NCBI RefSeq assembly: GCF_004120195.1
Contig: NZ_SCHN01000024.1
Coordinates: forward strand, 1 to 64,000
Direction of reading: 5' to 3'
Source: Enterovibrio baiacu
Lineage (GTDB): Bacteria > Pseudomonadota > Gammaproteobacteria > Enterobacterales > Vibrionaceae
Length of the DNA: 64,000 bases
Below the pieces are notes generated by a model. That model was not told the origin of the DNA. It saw only the letters and a list, made by a program, of their open reading frames with translations, and did not search any database. The position numbers were made by a program, and so were the translations under genes. Below, piece by piece: positions 28,657 through 37,817 of the stretch; within the stretch, counting starts at the first letter, position 1, and every line of letters starts with the position of its first letter.

Positions 28657-30312
28657 TCAAGCGCTTTTCTCGTCGTCTTTGTCCGCATCCAGCTCTACAT
28701 GGGTGACAACGCGGTTTCGCCCTTTTTCTTTGGCGAGATACAAGGCGGAATCTGCCGCTTCAATGATGGATTCAATCGATTGAAATTCAGGGAAGGTGGC
28801 AACCCCCGCGCTCAGCGTGGCGTAAAATGTTTCAGGGCCATTGGAAAAGGGCGTTTTCGAGAAGGTTAATCGAAACTCATCGATCAATCGCAGCGCAATA
28901 TCTGCAGGCGTGTCTGGCAAAATGAGTGCAAACTCTTCGCCGCCATAGCGGGCGCAGGTATCGGTTTTACGGAAGCGATAGTTGAGCAATCTCGCCACGC
29001 CTTTGATGACTTTGTCGCCTACGGGGTGACCGTATTTGTCATTCACCGATTTAAAGTGGTCGATATCAATCATCACAAAGCTGACTTGCGAATGATGTCG
29101 TCGCGCACGGGACAATTCTCTGTCGAGCGCCACTTTCAAGTTGGAGTGATTGAGCAAACCGGTCAGGCTGTCTCTGTCCATCAAGGCGCTCAGTTGGCGG
29201 AATCGCTTGGCACGAATCGAGACGGCTTGCGTAAGGTGTAGATCGTTGATCGGTTTCGTTAAGAAATCATCAGCCCCGACTTGAAGCGCCTGCATCTGGG
29301 TTTTTAAATCCGTTTCACCGGAAAGGTACACGATAGGCAAATTGGTGTGAGACTTGTGTTGGCGGATCACGCAGGCGGCTTCCACGCCCGAGCAGTTTGG
29401 CATGTACAAATCCATCAACACCAAATCAGGGCTGAATTCGCCGATTTCATCCAGCAGGTGTTCGGTGTCTTCCAGAATGAGTGTTTTCATGCCTGCGCCT
29501 TGCAGGATGATGGAGTAATGCTCAGCAAGCATACGCTCATCTTCGACAATCAGGACGCGGTATTGCGCGTTGCTGCTTTCCCAAAGGTTATCCAACACTT
29601 CGAGGATGTCATCGTACTCAATCGGCTTTTGAAAGAAGGCAAATGCGCCTGCTTGGGCGGCGTTTAAACGGCTGTCCCAGCTTTCAGAGGAACTCAGCAC
29701 CACCATGGGAATGCCACTGGCTTTTCGCCACACTTTGGTAACGTCATCAAGAAGGTCAAATTCATGCAGATCGACAATCAATACCGAAGGAGCTTCGGTG
29801 TCTAAGGCCAGTTTAAGTGTGTCTGCAGAATCAAACGACACGACCTCGTAATCAATAAACTGAAGCTGCTCCACCATATCTTTGGTGTCTTCAGCGCGCT
29901 CTGCCACGACGTAAACCAGTTGCTTGGTACGTCCTTGCTCATGCAGCAGCGTCACTTCCCCATAGGTCATGTCTTCAGGGCGCTTAGGTTCTATGGTGCT
30001 CACATACATCAATGACTGAATGATGGACTCAAGATCCGCATCGCCTTTGGGCAGCGTCTGATTTTCTAAAAATGGTCGCGTCAGGATCTCTATGTCTCGC
30101 CCTCGCTCACCAAGGTCGACGAAGCCCAAGGTCGTCGCGGTTCCTGCGAGCTTGTGGGCTTCTAAGATCAAGTCTTCCAGCTCTGTAAAGTGGTTGTCGT
30201 CGGCGGTTTGAATGGCAGTCCAGAGCGCAGTGATCCTATCAATGCGCGTTGCGACACCTTTAGAGAACTTGTCTTGTTGTTCTTGGAATTTTTTTATTTG
30301 CGACGGCTTCAT
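28657..30312 (-). CDS. HPt-REC-REC-GGDEF diguanylate cyclase
   Basis: The 551-residue protein has an HPt domain (EAHKLAGTA, His 53), a first receiver-like domain (about 130-250) whose acidic pair is missing (YVVAERAED), a second complete receiver (about 253-372: VEDE, LVLMDLYMP, FLTKP), and a GGDEF domain with intact GGEEF at 457-461. An RxxD inhibitory site (RKTD, 448-451) lies five residues before it, so product inhibition by c-di-GMP is expected. It should make c-di-GMP under control of the upstream kinase. It starts three bases after the CheY-like gene stop and ends the operon. Confidence 0.92.
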   Translation of the reverse strand: MKPSQIKKFQEQQDKFSKGVATRIDRITALWTAIQTADDNHFTELEDLILEAHKLAGTATTLGFVDLGERGRDIEILTRPFLENQTLPKGDADLESIIQSLMYVSTIEPKRPEDMTYGEVTLLHEQGRTKQLVYVVAERAEDTKDMVEQLQFIDYEVVSFDSADTLKLALDTEAPSVLIVDLHEFDLLDDVTKVWRKASGIPMVVLSSSESWDSRLNAAQAGAFAFFQKPIEYDDILEVLDNLWESSNAQYRVLIVEDERMLAEHYSIILQGAGMKTLILEDTEHLLDEIGEFSPDLVLMDLYMPNCSGVEAACVIRQHKSHTNLPIVYLSGETDLKTQMQALQVGADDFLTKPINDLHLTQAVSIRAKRFRQLSALMDRDSLTGLLNHSNLKVALDRELSRARRHHSQVSFVMIDIDHFKSVNDKYGHPVGDKVIKGVARLLNYRFRKTDTCARYGGEEFALILPDTPADIALRLIDEFRLTFSKTPFSNGPETFYATLSAGVATFPEFQSIESIIEAADSALYLAKEKGRNRVVTHVELDADKDDEKSA

Positions 30313-30315
30313 AAA

Positions 30316-30693
30316 CTACGCCTGTGTCATGAGTTGTTTGATTTCGTCGGCAAGGCCCATTGGGTCAAAAGGCTTGCTGATGACGCCAATGGCACCATAA
30401 CTGCGGTAAGCATTGATTTCCGCTGGCTGCACTTTTGCAGTCATAAATATTACGGGCGTGGATGCAAGGTGAGGAAGTTTTCGCAAGTTCGCGAGGGTGG
30501 TTGGCCCATCCATGTCTGGCATCATCACGTCCAGTAGCAACAGATCCGGTTCTGACAGCGCGGCCTTTTCTAACGCATCAGCCCCTGACGCGCAGGGCAA
30601 GATCGTAAAGCCATCGTCTTCGAGTGCCATCTCCGCCACATCTCGAATGTCTTCATCGTCTTCAACATAAAGCACGGTTACATTGTTATGCAT
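30316..30693 (-). CDS. CheY-like single-domain response regulator
   Basis: The 125-residue receiver domain has the acidic pair (VEDDED), the phospho-acceptor Asp in LLLLDVMMPDMDG, the conserved Thr in FMTAK and Lys in SKPFDP. It has no output domain. It overlaps the hybrid kinase gene by eight bases and lies three bases before the diguanylate cyclase gene, so it probably shuttles phosphate from the kinase to the HPt domain of the cyclase. Confidence 0.92.
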   Translation of the reverse strand: MHNNVTVLYVEDDEDIRDVAEMALEDDGFTILPCASGADALEKAALSEPDLLLLDVMMPDMDGPTTLANLRKLPHLASTPVIFMTAKVQPAEINAYRSYGAIGVISKPFDPMGLADEIKQLMTQA

Positions 30694-33130
30694 TCAGTTG
30701 CCTTTCCTTGTGACTTCTATTGAGTATAAGACGGACTTCATTTTTCAGCCTCTTGATACTTGATGGAGACTTATGAAATGTTGCTTTTACCTGATCAGGA
30801 AGTACTTTTTCAGCATCCTCTTGCATGACAACGATGATCGCAGAGTCTTTTAATAATGGGGACTGGAGCAGTTTTTCACCGCTGCCATCAGCGATATCGA
30901 TGTTCAAAATGACTAGGTCAAAAAATTGTTGATTGAGGGCAAGATTGGCGCTCTCAAATGAAAATGCGTGGGAAATATCGGCATAGGTGGTGAGCATGTT
31001 TCGCAGTGTATCGATGCAATGATCATCATCGTCGATACACAAAACCTGTTGGCGCATATCACTGATATCGAGTGCTGATTGGCGAATCAACCGCGTTTGA
31101 TCGCAAGGCTCTGCGGGTAAGGTGAAGTAAAACGTCGCGCCTTCTCCCGGCACGGAATAGAAGTTGATTTCACCATGGTGACTTTCGATGATGGCTTGAG
31201 AAATACTCAGACCAAGCCCCGTGCCACCGATCCTTCGCGTGTCCGTGCTGTCTGCTTGAGAAAAACGCTCAAAGATGTGTGAGTGGAACTCCGTAGGAAT
31301 GCCGGGGCCTTGGTCTGTCACGTCAATGCGGTAGTCATTACCGTGTTCATAGAGGCTGACGACCACCGTTCCGCCATCTGGGGAGTATTTGTATGCGTTC
31401 GACAGCAGGTTTGCCATGACTTGTTGAAGGCGAATGGCATCCGCATTTACAAACGCATTTTCGCAATCTGACTCTAGACAGACAGTGACCTGATGCTGCT
31501 TAGCAAAGCCATCGTTATCTTCAATGGCGCGACGCAACAATGCATTCAGATTGATGCGGGAATAGTTGAACGTCATTTTTCCGGATTCGAATTTTTCGAT
31601 ATCAAGGATGTCGTTGATGAGTAGCGTAAGTCGTTCACAATTTCGTAGTGCCATCGTCAGCATACGGTGGCTTTTTTCAGGAATTTGATCCGCAAATTTC
31701 CCTAACACCAAGCCAATCGCGCCTCGAATAGAGGTAAGAGGCGTGCGCAGTTCGTGGCTGACGGTGGCGATGAACTCGCTTTTGATTTGCTCATGCCGTT
31801 TTCGCTCAGTGATATCACGAATCACCCCTGTGAATCGTTTCTCACCAGACACAAACATTTCGCTGATCGAAAGGTCGGCATTGAACTCTGTGCCATCTTT
31901 ACGCTTGGCGATGACTTCTCGCCCCATTCCTATGATTTTTGCGGGGTTGCCTCGTAGGTAGCCCTCGAGGTACTGATCATGCTCTGACGCTTCTTTTTGT
32001 GGCATCAGAATATTAACGTTCTGGCCAATGACATCGCTCGCGCGGTACCCAAACAGACTTTCTGCTGCGGGGTTAAAACTGGCGATTTTTCCCTTAATGT
32101 CGATGGTGATAATGCAATCGACCACGGTATCCACAATCGCCAATAACTGGCTCTGCCCGGATATGCGCTCTGCTTGAATGTCGAGCTTACTGGCGGCATC
32201 GAGCTTTTCTGTCGCATCGTTGAATGCGTCTGCCAACATTGCGATCTCATCGCCTTCTTGGGCGGTGGAGATAGGGTATTTCCCTGATTTCACTTTTGTG
32301 GCGAGATGAGCAATCGGATCTGCCATTCGCCGACCTAGATTTCTTGCGATGATTATCGAAGGAACCAAGGCAAGTAGGCCTAAAAGGCTGAGGCTAGTGA
32401 GCCATGGTGTGATTTCATTAAGGAGAAACAGATAAGACTCTGAGTAGGTGATCGACACGTTAAAGTCAGACAGAACCTGCTCTTTCTTGGCTTCTTTCGT
32501 GATGGTGAATTTAAAACCTTGTCGTTCACTGTTGATGTATTTCCAGTTCTCGCCAATGTTAATGGTAAAGGCGTGTTTGGTGTCTTTCAGTGCACGTTGA
32601 ATCAAGACGTTTGCTGGAATACGTGTGATGATGCCACCCTGAACGGTGTCGTAATACACGATGGGTTCGATGATATAAAAAAAGCCGTCCCTGAACTTCA
32701 GGCTACCTTCAGACGTGGTTAGGGTGTCATACACCAGCGTGGGTGTTAGCCAAACGGGATCAAGGTGATGGTGCCGAAACAGTGTGCTTCCCGAGTAATC
32801 GAACACCAATGCATCTTGGACAATATTAAAGAGAGAGAGATCATCAAGCGCGTGGTGGAAGTAAGCTCGACCCCCATCAATGTCTATCAAGCTATTGATA
32901 GACAGTTTGCTGGACGCGGTGCGCGACACTGCGCGTTGCTGAACGCGTAATTCGGCATTGAGTGTGTTTAAACCGCTTTGAGCAAGATCATCGAGGTGCG
33001 ATTTGAACTGGCGTTCGATGCGCATGACTTCGATTACCGTGGTCGCGCTCACGACGAAGACAAAGAACGCGACCAGCAGTTTTAGAATGGAACGGGAAAA
33101 GCGTTGTGAAATGCTGTTTTTCGCCAACAT
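30686..33130 (-). CDS. Hybrid sensor histidine kinase with FixL-like PAS and degenerate receiver
   Basis: The 814-residue protein has TM1 (14-34), a 210-residue periplasmic domain, TM2 (243-263), HAMP (264-316), PAS (325-445), HisKA with SHELRTPL (His 459), HATPase_c (560-675) and a C-terminal receiver (693-810). The PAS domain reads like FixL (FGYRASDVIGQNVNILMP, IIGMGR, RKDGTEF), but the heme-ligand His position holds Lys 398, so heme binding is doubtful. In the receiver the phospho-acceptor Asp is Asn 743 (VILNIDIADGSG). Its ATG overlaps the stop of the sensor lipoprotein gene as TAATG, which suggests translational coupling. Confidence 0.92.
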   Translation of the reverse strand: MLAKNSISQRFSRSILKLLVAFFVFVVSATTVIEVMRIERQFKSHLDDLAQSGLNTLNAELRVQQRAVSRTASSKLSINSLIDIDGGRAYFHHALDDLSLFNIVQDALVFDYSGSTLFRHHHLDPVWLTPTLVYDTLTTSEGSLKFRDGFFYIIEPIVYYDTVQGGIITRIPANVLIQRALKDTKHAFTINIGENWKYINSERQGFKFTITKEAKKEQVLSDFNVSITYSESYLFLLNEITPWLTSLSLLGLLALVPSIIIARNLGRRMADPIAHLATKVKSGKYPISTAQEGDEIAMLADAFNDATEKLDAASKLDIQAERISGQSQLLAIVDTVVDCIITIDIKGKIASFNPAAESLFGYRASDVIGQNVNILMPQKEASEHDQYLEGYLRGNPAKIIGMGREVIAKRKDGTEFNADLSISEMFVSGEKRFTGVIRDITERKRHEQIKSEFIATVSHELRTPLTSIRGAIGLVLGKFADQIPEKSHRMLTMALRNCERLTLLINDILDIEKFESGKMTFNYSRINLNALLRRAIEDNDGFAKQHQVTVCLESDCENAFVNADAIRLQQVMANLLSNAYKYSPDGGTVVVSLYEHGNDYRIDVTDQGPGIPTEFHSHIFERFSQADSTDTRRIGGTGLGLSISQAIIESHHGEINFYSVPGEGATFYFTLPAEPCDQTRLIRQSALDISDMRQQVLCIDDDDHCIDTLRNMLTTYADISHAFSFESANLALNQQFFDLVILNIDIADGSGEKLLQSPLLKDSAIIVVMQEDAEKVLPDQVKATFHKSPSSIKRLKNEVRLILNRSHKERQLNA

Positions 33131-35298
33131 TAAGGCGTGTTCTCCATTGGGCGTTTTTTCTCACTGTTCGCTGTATTGCGTGGGGCGTTTTTACTGCCTA
33201 CCGGATAGAGCGCCCCATTTTGATAACGGGCGAAGATATAATCTGATCGCTCAAGGGCATCCTGATTGCCATGTGCAAAGGGGTCGACGTAGTTCTTCAT
33301 CAGCCCTGAGTGCTTATCAATTTTCTGCATTTCGTTTCGAATGCTTGTCATGTCCACTTTGCCGGCGCGTGTTGTGGCGGTGGCAAGCATGTTCATTAAA
33401 TCGTAAGCGTGGGCAGTGCCTGACGGCGCAACGATTTCAGTGGGCTCTGAGGTGCTATAACGAAGGTGATAACGCTTGGCGAGGTTTGAAACGTCCGCGT
33501 CGTTGTTATCGATAAAGCTGAAGGTTTGAAGCACACGAAGATCAACGCGTTCTAGCGCGACAGACGCTTTTTGTGCAAAGTCTGATCCGGTAATCCCCCA
33601 GTGTGAAATGACGCTTGGTGGAGAGACACGTTGCGCCAGCTCAGACACAAATTTCTCTCCTTCTACGGGATTCCCCACGTAAATCACCACTTCCGCCCCT
33701 TTCTTGATCAGACGATCGACTTTTGATGAGAAATCGCGTTCACCCCAGTTAAACCACTCAATATGGGAAGGGGACAGTTTGCGCTTGTTCAGCGCTTCGG
33801 TTAGCCCGGTGTAGTTGCTGCGTCCCCAGCCATTGTTGACTAGCAGTAGACCGACATTGTCTGAGATTTCCAATGCGCCATTGAGCAAGAACTCGGCGGC
33901 ATATTCGTCACGCACGGACACTCGGAACACATAGTTTGGCGATTTAGTGTTGTCGATGATCGGGGTGGCTGCCGCCCAAGGGGCAAGCATCAGCACTTTT
34001 TTGTGGTGAATATAATCAATCTGAGCGAGCACCACCGGGCTACTGATCCCGCTGAATACGCCAATGAGATTGGGCAGCTCAGCGAAGGTTTCCAGGTTGT
34101 CGAGGCCGCGTGACGGGATCATGGAATTATCACGAGCCACCAGCGCCACTTCTTTTCCGAGTAAGCCGCCTTGCTCATTGATTTCATCAATGGCGAGTTC
34201 AATACCGCGACGAATGGAAAGACCTGAATTGGCCGAGTTGCCACTGAGATCGGCATCCAGTGCCACTAAGAGTTTTTCTGGATGAGGTTCTGACCAATTT
34301 TCACGGGCTTGTAAGATCTGCTCGACCATGGCAGTGCCCAAGCGCATGCGATAACGCTCGAGCAGCAGGCCTGATTCTTCTTTTAACCAGCGAATGAGCT
34401 CTGGTGACGCGTTTGACACCGTCATTTTGGCTTTCAATGTGTCTAACGCTTGGGCGTTTTGCTGAATCGAAATGTCGTATTGGTACCTTGTTGCTTCTCT
34501 GGCTGCCGCTCTCACTGCTTTCCTGTTGGTCGGTGAGAGCGCGTTATGTGATTTGAGCGACATGGCAACCACGAACGAGAGGTAGCCATGATTGGTCATG
34601 AGCACATTGGCGTTATCGACATTGATGCTCGCCATGTTCGCAATGGTGTCCTCTTGCCCATCAATGGCTTCTTTTTTGAACGCATTCTCTGTGTGTCGCG
34701 CAGCGATGGGCACCGTTGCACCGCCCCACACCTTAAACTGATCGCGAAGCAAGGGGCTTTCCATGATCTTAAAGCGTCGCTGTTGGAAATCTTCGGGGGT
34801 GTCTAATGGCGATGTGGTCATGATTTGCTTAAAACCACCTCGCCACAATGACAGACCAACAAGGCCTTGAATGTCTAATTTGGAGAGTAAAAGCTTTGCA
34901 GCGCTGCTGTCGAACACGCGATCAACCGCCGCTTCGTCTTCGAATAGAAAAGGCAAATCAAACAGTTGCATGTCTGGCGCGATGTAGGAAAGGCGAGAGG
35001 TCGGGGTGATGGTGAAATCGAGTAACCCTTTTTGTACTGCCGCGACCATTTCTCGGTCAGAAATACGGGAATTAGACTCGATAAATTTAATTTTCACCTC
35101 GCCCTGCGTTTTTTCATCAACAAGTTCAGCGAAGCGTTTGGCTGCCAAATATTCCGCACTTTCTGGGTGACTCGTGAGTGCGAGCGTCATCGAATCATCT
35201 TTGACGGTTTTGCTCGAAATGGCCTTGGTCGACGGTGCATTTGAGTCACAACCTGACAGACTCAAGATAAATCCAATTGCCACGAGGTAACGCTTCAT
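33130..35298 (-). CDS. DctP-LivJ fusion substrate-binding lipoprotein
   Basis: The 722-residue product begins with a lipoprotein signal (MKRYLVAIGFILSLSGC). Residues about 35-325 match TRAP-transporter DctP-type binding proteins (ESAEYLAAKRFAELV, FDLPFLFED, AIDGQEDTIANM). Residues about 345-700 match the LivJ/LivK-type ABC receptor fold (GLSIRRGIELAIDEINEQGG, GVFSGISSPV, FRVSVRDEYAAEFL). No TRAP or ABC permease gene is near, so it is probably a periplasmic sensor feeding the kinase encoded next, not a transport part. In the DctP domain the usual carboxylate-binding Arg seems replaced (KIM for KIR). The start at 35298 has GGGGA seven bases upstream. Confidence 0.88.
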   Translation of the reverse strand: MKRYLVAIGFILSLSGCDSNAPSTKAISSKTVKDDSMTLALTSHPESAEYLAAKRFAELVDEKTQGEVKIKFIESNSRISDREMVAAVQKGLLDFTITPTSRLSYIAPDMQLFDLPFLFEDEAAVDRVFDSSAAKLLLSKLDIQGLVGLSLWRGGFKQIMTTSPLDTPEDFQQRRFKIMESPLLRDQFKVWGGATVPIAARHTENAFKKEAIDGQEDTIANMASINVDNANVLMTNHGYLSFVVAMSLKSHNALSPTNRKAVRAAAREATRYQYDISIQQNAQALDTLKAKMTVSNASPELIRWLKEESGLLLERYRMRLGTAMVEQILQARENWSEPHPEKLLVALDADLSGNSANSGLSIRRGIELAIDEINEQGGLLGKEVALVARDNSMIPSRGLDNLETFAELPNLIGVFSGISSPVVLAQIDYIHHKKVLMLAPWAAATPIIDNTKSPNYVFRVSVRDEYAAEFLLNGALEISDNVGLLLVNNGWGRSNYTGLTEALNKRKLSPSHIEWFNWGERDFSSKVDRLIKKGAEVVIYVGNPVEGEKFVSELAQRVSPPSVISHWGITGSDFAQKASVALERVDLRVLQTFSFIDNNDADVSNLAKRYHLRYSTSEPTEIVAPSGTAHAYDLMNMLATATTRAGKVDMTSIRNEMQKIDKHSGLMKNYVDPFAHGNQDALERSDYIFARYQNGALYPVGSKNAPRNTANSEKKRPMENTP

Positions 35299-35670
35299 AT
35301 TTTTCCCCAAAACTGCGCCGCGTCTTCTCGTGAAGCACCACGATGAAGGCAAACGCTTTTTAATGATTTATATAGAGATTAGAAATGAGACGTAAGATTC
35401 GCCAGTGAGAAAGCACATAAATGAGAGGGCTAAAATCGTCAAAATTAGTTTGTTGCATGAATAGGTTGCAAGTGGCAACTGTTGCGGCGTTGTGTGAATT
35501 CTTTCAACACACTGAAAGTACGAAGAAATAAAAACGTGAGGAGAAATTTACCGAAATGATCGTTTAACGAATTATTTTGCTAAACCCCAGTGTATTGATA
35601 GATAACTCGAATAAATTTTGTTATCACCAACGTATAATGTCGAGAAAATCATGTATCGAAGTATGGTCTT
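35299..35670. promoter_or_regulatory. Divergent control region, sensor operon / VpsT-like gene
   Basis: The 372-bp AT-rich region holds a perfect -10 TATAAT (35633-35638) 33 bases before the VpsT-like gene's ATG. Two dyads are present: GTTGC-AAGTG-GCAAC (35465-35479) and CTTTCA-ACACAC-TGAAAG (35501-35518). They are possible operators for the VpsT-like regulator, acting on both divergent transcripts. The dyads are seen; their role is inferred. Confidence 0.45.
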
Positions 35671-36336
35671 ATGAACAAGCAACATGTCTATATTGTTTCA
35701 GAAAATGAAGCCTGGTCAGAGGTAGTTGTCGCTTGTCTTTCCATGGTTTTTCATCGAACCATGATTGAATCGTGCTCTTCTGCAGAGAAACTCTGGGGGT
35801 TGGGTGAGAACGACATTGTTATCTTCGATAAAGCCACGTTGGGTAACCCTTCTTCTTTGTTGATCTCTCCGATTGAACGAGGCGGTAGCTGGGTGATCGT
35901 CAACGGCGAAGCGGTGGATGAAGAAAGCGTCGCCGGTCTGATTTCGTTGGGCTTCTCTGGCCTGATTGTCGAGCCTTTCACGTTGGAAATGTTGCCGCGC
36001 GCGTTAAGAACGATTGCGTCTGGGCAAATGTGGTTTAGCCGAGAAGCGATGTCGCAGGCGCTCAAGCATTTGGTGAAAGCGGGCGGACTTTCTTGCCACT
36101 CCGTCAATGTGCTGGGGGCGAAGTTCTCTCTTTCTAGCCGTGAACAGCAAGTGTTCCTTCACCTGCTTCAAGGGAAAAGCAACAAAGACATTGCGGTGCA
36201 ACTGCACTTGAGCCCAAGTACCGTGAAGTGTCATGTGTCGAGTATCCTTCTGAAAACAGGTAAGCACAGTCGCAATCAACTGAGCACATTGCTGTTGGAA
36301 GAAGATGTGGATCAACCTATTGATCTCATCGCATAG
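35671..36336 (+). CDS. VpsT/CsgD-type c-di-GMP-responsive LuxR-family regulator
   Basis: The 221-residue protein has a receiver-like N-terminal domain and a C-terminal LuxR-type helix-turn-helix (LSSREQQVFLHLLQGKSNKDIAVQL, read as two pieces at 154-178; SPSTVKCHVSSI). Residues 121-124 are WFSR, which fits the W[FLM][TS]R c-di-GMP-binding motif of VpsT-class regulators, and total length is close to VpsT (about 224). Such regulators dimerise on c-di-GMP and switch on matrix or fimbria genes. It is divergent from the cyclase operon and directly upstream of the fimbrial operon, which is its most likely target. Only the first nine or so residues are unlike VpsT. Confidence 0.88.
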   Translation: MNKQHVYIVSENEAWSEVVVACLSMVFHRTMIESCSSAEKLWGLGENDIVIFDKATLGNPSSLLISPIERGGSWVIVNGEAVDEESVAGLISLGFSGLIVEPFTLEMLPRALRTIASGQMWFSREAMSQALKHLVKAGGLSCHSVNVLGAKFSLSSREQQVFLHLLQGKSNKDIAVQLHLSPSTVKCHVSSILLKTGKHSRNQLSTLLLEEDVDQPIDLIA

Positions 36337-36543
36337 CCTCCCTACCCAAACCATCTGAAGATGCGCGAATGGCGGCCATCCTTTTTGGCCATTGCACCGT
36401 TCATCTTCAAATTGTTTAGGTATAGCCCGATATTAGTCCTTTTTATCGCATCGAATTAGACAAGTGGTCGATATTCAACTAGCTGCAAAGTATTTAAAGT
36501 TCTTCTGGTAAAGACATGGTAGTCATAACCTTTGGAGAACAAA

Positions 36544-37065
36544 ATGAAACGTGTAGTTGGTAGTATCGCTCTGGCATTACTTTTTTCTGCTGGTGCAAGC
36601 GCAAGTGATTGGTCAAGCACGCCTCGTGAAGATGGTCAAACGCAATTCTACGTTGATCTAAAAGGTGAGGTGCCTAAGCGCTGCCAAATGTACTCAACGC
36701 AAGATAAAACCATTGAATTAGATGTAAACAACACCAACGCAAAAACCAGCGACTTTAAGTTCAGCGCTTGGTGTAACACAGACAACGCAAAAGGATTGCT
36801 TGTTGTTGGTGCACATGCATTTAAAAACCAGAATGGTAAAGACGTGATCCCTTTGACCGTTGCATTCAATGGCCAAAGCGGCGTGATTGATCGCAATAAC
36901 GATGCACAAAGTGGCCACGCAATCGAAACCACCATTGATGTAAACAACAGCACTGTTGGTTACATGAGCGAAACCAAAACATTGAACATCACGCCGACAA
37001 TCAATGGTTGGGAAAAAGCGGGTGAGTACAAAACATCGATGTACGTCTCTCTTTACCCACGTTAA
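36544..37065 (+). CDS. Fimbrial major subunit (chaperone-usher pilin)
   Basis: This 173-residue protein has a clear signal peptide (MKRVVGSIALALLFSAGASA), two cysteines able to form the pilin disulfide (CQMYS and WCNTD), and a beta-rich body ending in the alternating hydrophobic strand YKTSMYVSLYPR, typical for donor-strand pilins. GGAG lies six bases before the ATG at 36544. As the first gene of a subunit-chaperone-usher-tip set, separated by a hairpin from the rest, it should be the major shaft protein. It is not close to any named pilin I recognise. Confidence 0.75.
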   Translation: MKRVVGSIALALLFSAGASASDWSSTPREDGQTQFYVDLKGEVPKRCQMYSTQDKTIELDVNNTNAKTSDFKFSAWCNTDNAKGLLVVGAHAFKNQNGKDVIPLTVAFNGQSGVIDRNNDAQSGHAIETTIDVNNSTVGYMSETKTLNITPTINGWEKAGEYKTSMYVSLYPR

Positions 37066-37089
37066 GCATCACTTTTCATTTGTAAGTTA

Positions 37090-37109
37090 GGGGCCTGAGG
37101 GCCCCTTTT
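37090..37109 (+). terminator. Intercistronic attenuator after pilin gene
   Basis: GGGGCC / GGCCCC with loop TGAG, followed by TTTT, lies between the pilin and chaperone genes. Partial termination would give more subunit than chaperone and usher. Confidence 0.7.
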
Positions 37110-37118
37110 GAGGATTAT

Positions 37119-37817
37119 ATGCGTGTATTCAGATCGCTACTGATAGCGCTTTTGCTGTTTTCTCCGATTACAAAAGCCTTCGAACTTCTGCCAATGGTGT
37201 CGTTTTTCTCTGATCACGGCAGTAAAAGCGAACAATTCTTTCAAGTACATAACACGACGGGGTTACCCCTTCCTCTCGAAATCTTTGTGAAACAAAGGGC
37301 CATCGCCGAGAATGATTCAGAAACCCTGATTGATTCGGAAGACTTCTTTGTTTTTCCACCGCAAGCGCTTATCCCTCCGGGTAAAACGCAAATGGTAAAG
37401 GTGAAGTACATCGGTGATTTGATCGATGCATCCACCTCATACCGCATCATTTTCAGCCAACTGCCGATTCAAGATGAAGAGAAGAAAAGCAGCATCAAAA
37501 TGCTTTTCCAAATCGGGGCGTTGGCGTTTGTTACCCCTGATCATGTTGAGAACCTGGTCGAGGCGGATGTGTCCCTGAAAGGCAATGCAGCCCCTGAGCT
37601 TTTGTTAGAAAACAAAGGAACGGGCGTGGTGGTGATTTCGGATTTGTCTTTCAACGTGAAGGCGGATGACACGTCTTACACATGGCAGTGGGAAGACATT
37701 AAAGATTTGGTCGACCGTCAGTTCTTGGTGCCGGGTGAAAGTACCCGCATGTCAGTAGAGACCTTACTGACGAAAAAACATGACTCACTTAGCGTGGATG
37801 TGAAGGGGGACGAGTGA
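37119..37817 (+). CDS. Fimbrial periplasmic chaperone
   Basis: The 232-residue protein has a signal peptide (MRVFRSLLIALLLFSPITKA) and the two Ig-like domain pattern of pilus chaperones: FFQVHNTTGLPLPLEIFVKQR, PPGKTQMVKVKYIG and SYRIIFSQLPIQ in domain 1. It would hold subunits by donor-strand complementation and deliver them to the usher. It overlaps the usher start by four bases (GTGA). GAGG is upstream of its ATG. Confidence 0.85.
   Translation: MRVFRSLLIALLLFSPITKAFELLPMVSFFSDHGSKSEQFFQVHNTTGLPLPLEIFVKQRAIAENDSETLIDSEDFFVFPPQALIPPGKTQMVKVKYIGDLIDASTSYRIIFSQLPIQDEEKKSSIKMLFQIGALAFVTPDHVENLVEADVSLKGNAAPELLLENKGTGVVVISDLSFNVKADDTSYTWQWEDIKDLVDRQFLVPGESTRMSVETLLTKKHDSLSVDVKGDE

Noticed and set aside
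33130-35298. Sensor lipoprotein considered as a transport component
   Set aside because: No TRAP or ABC permease or ATPase gene is near, and the gene is coupled to a histidine kinase.
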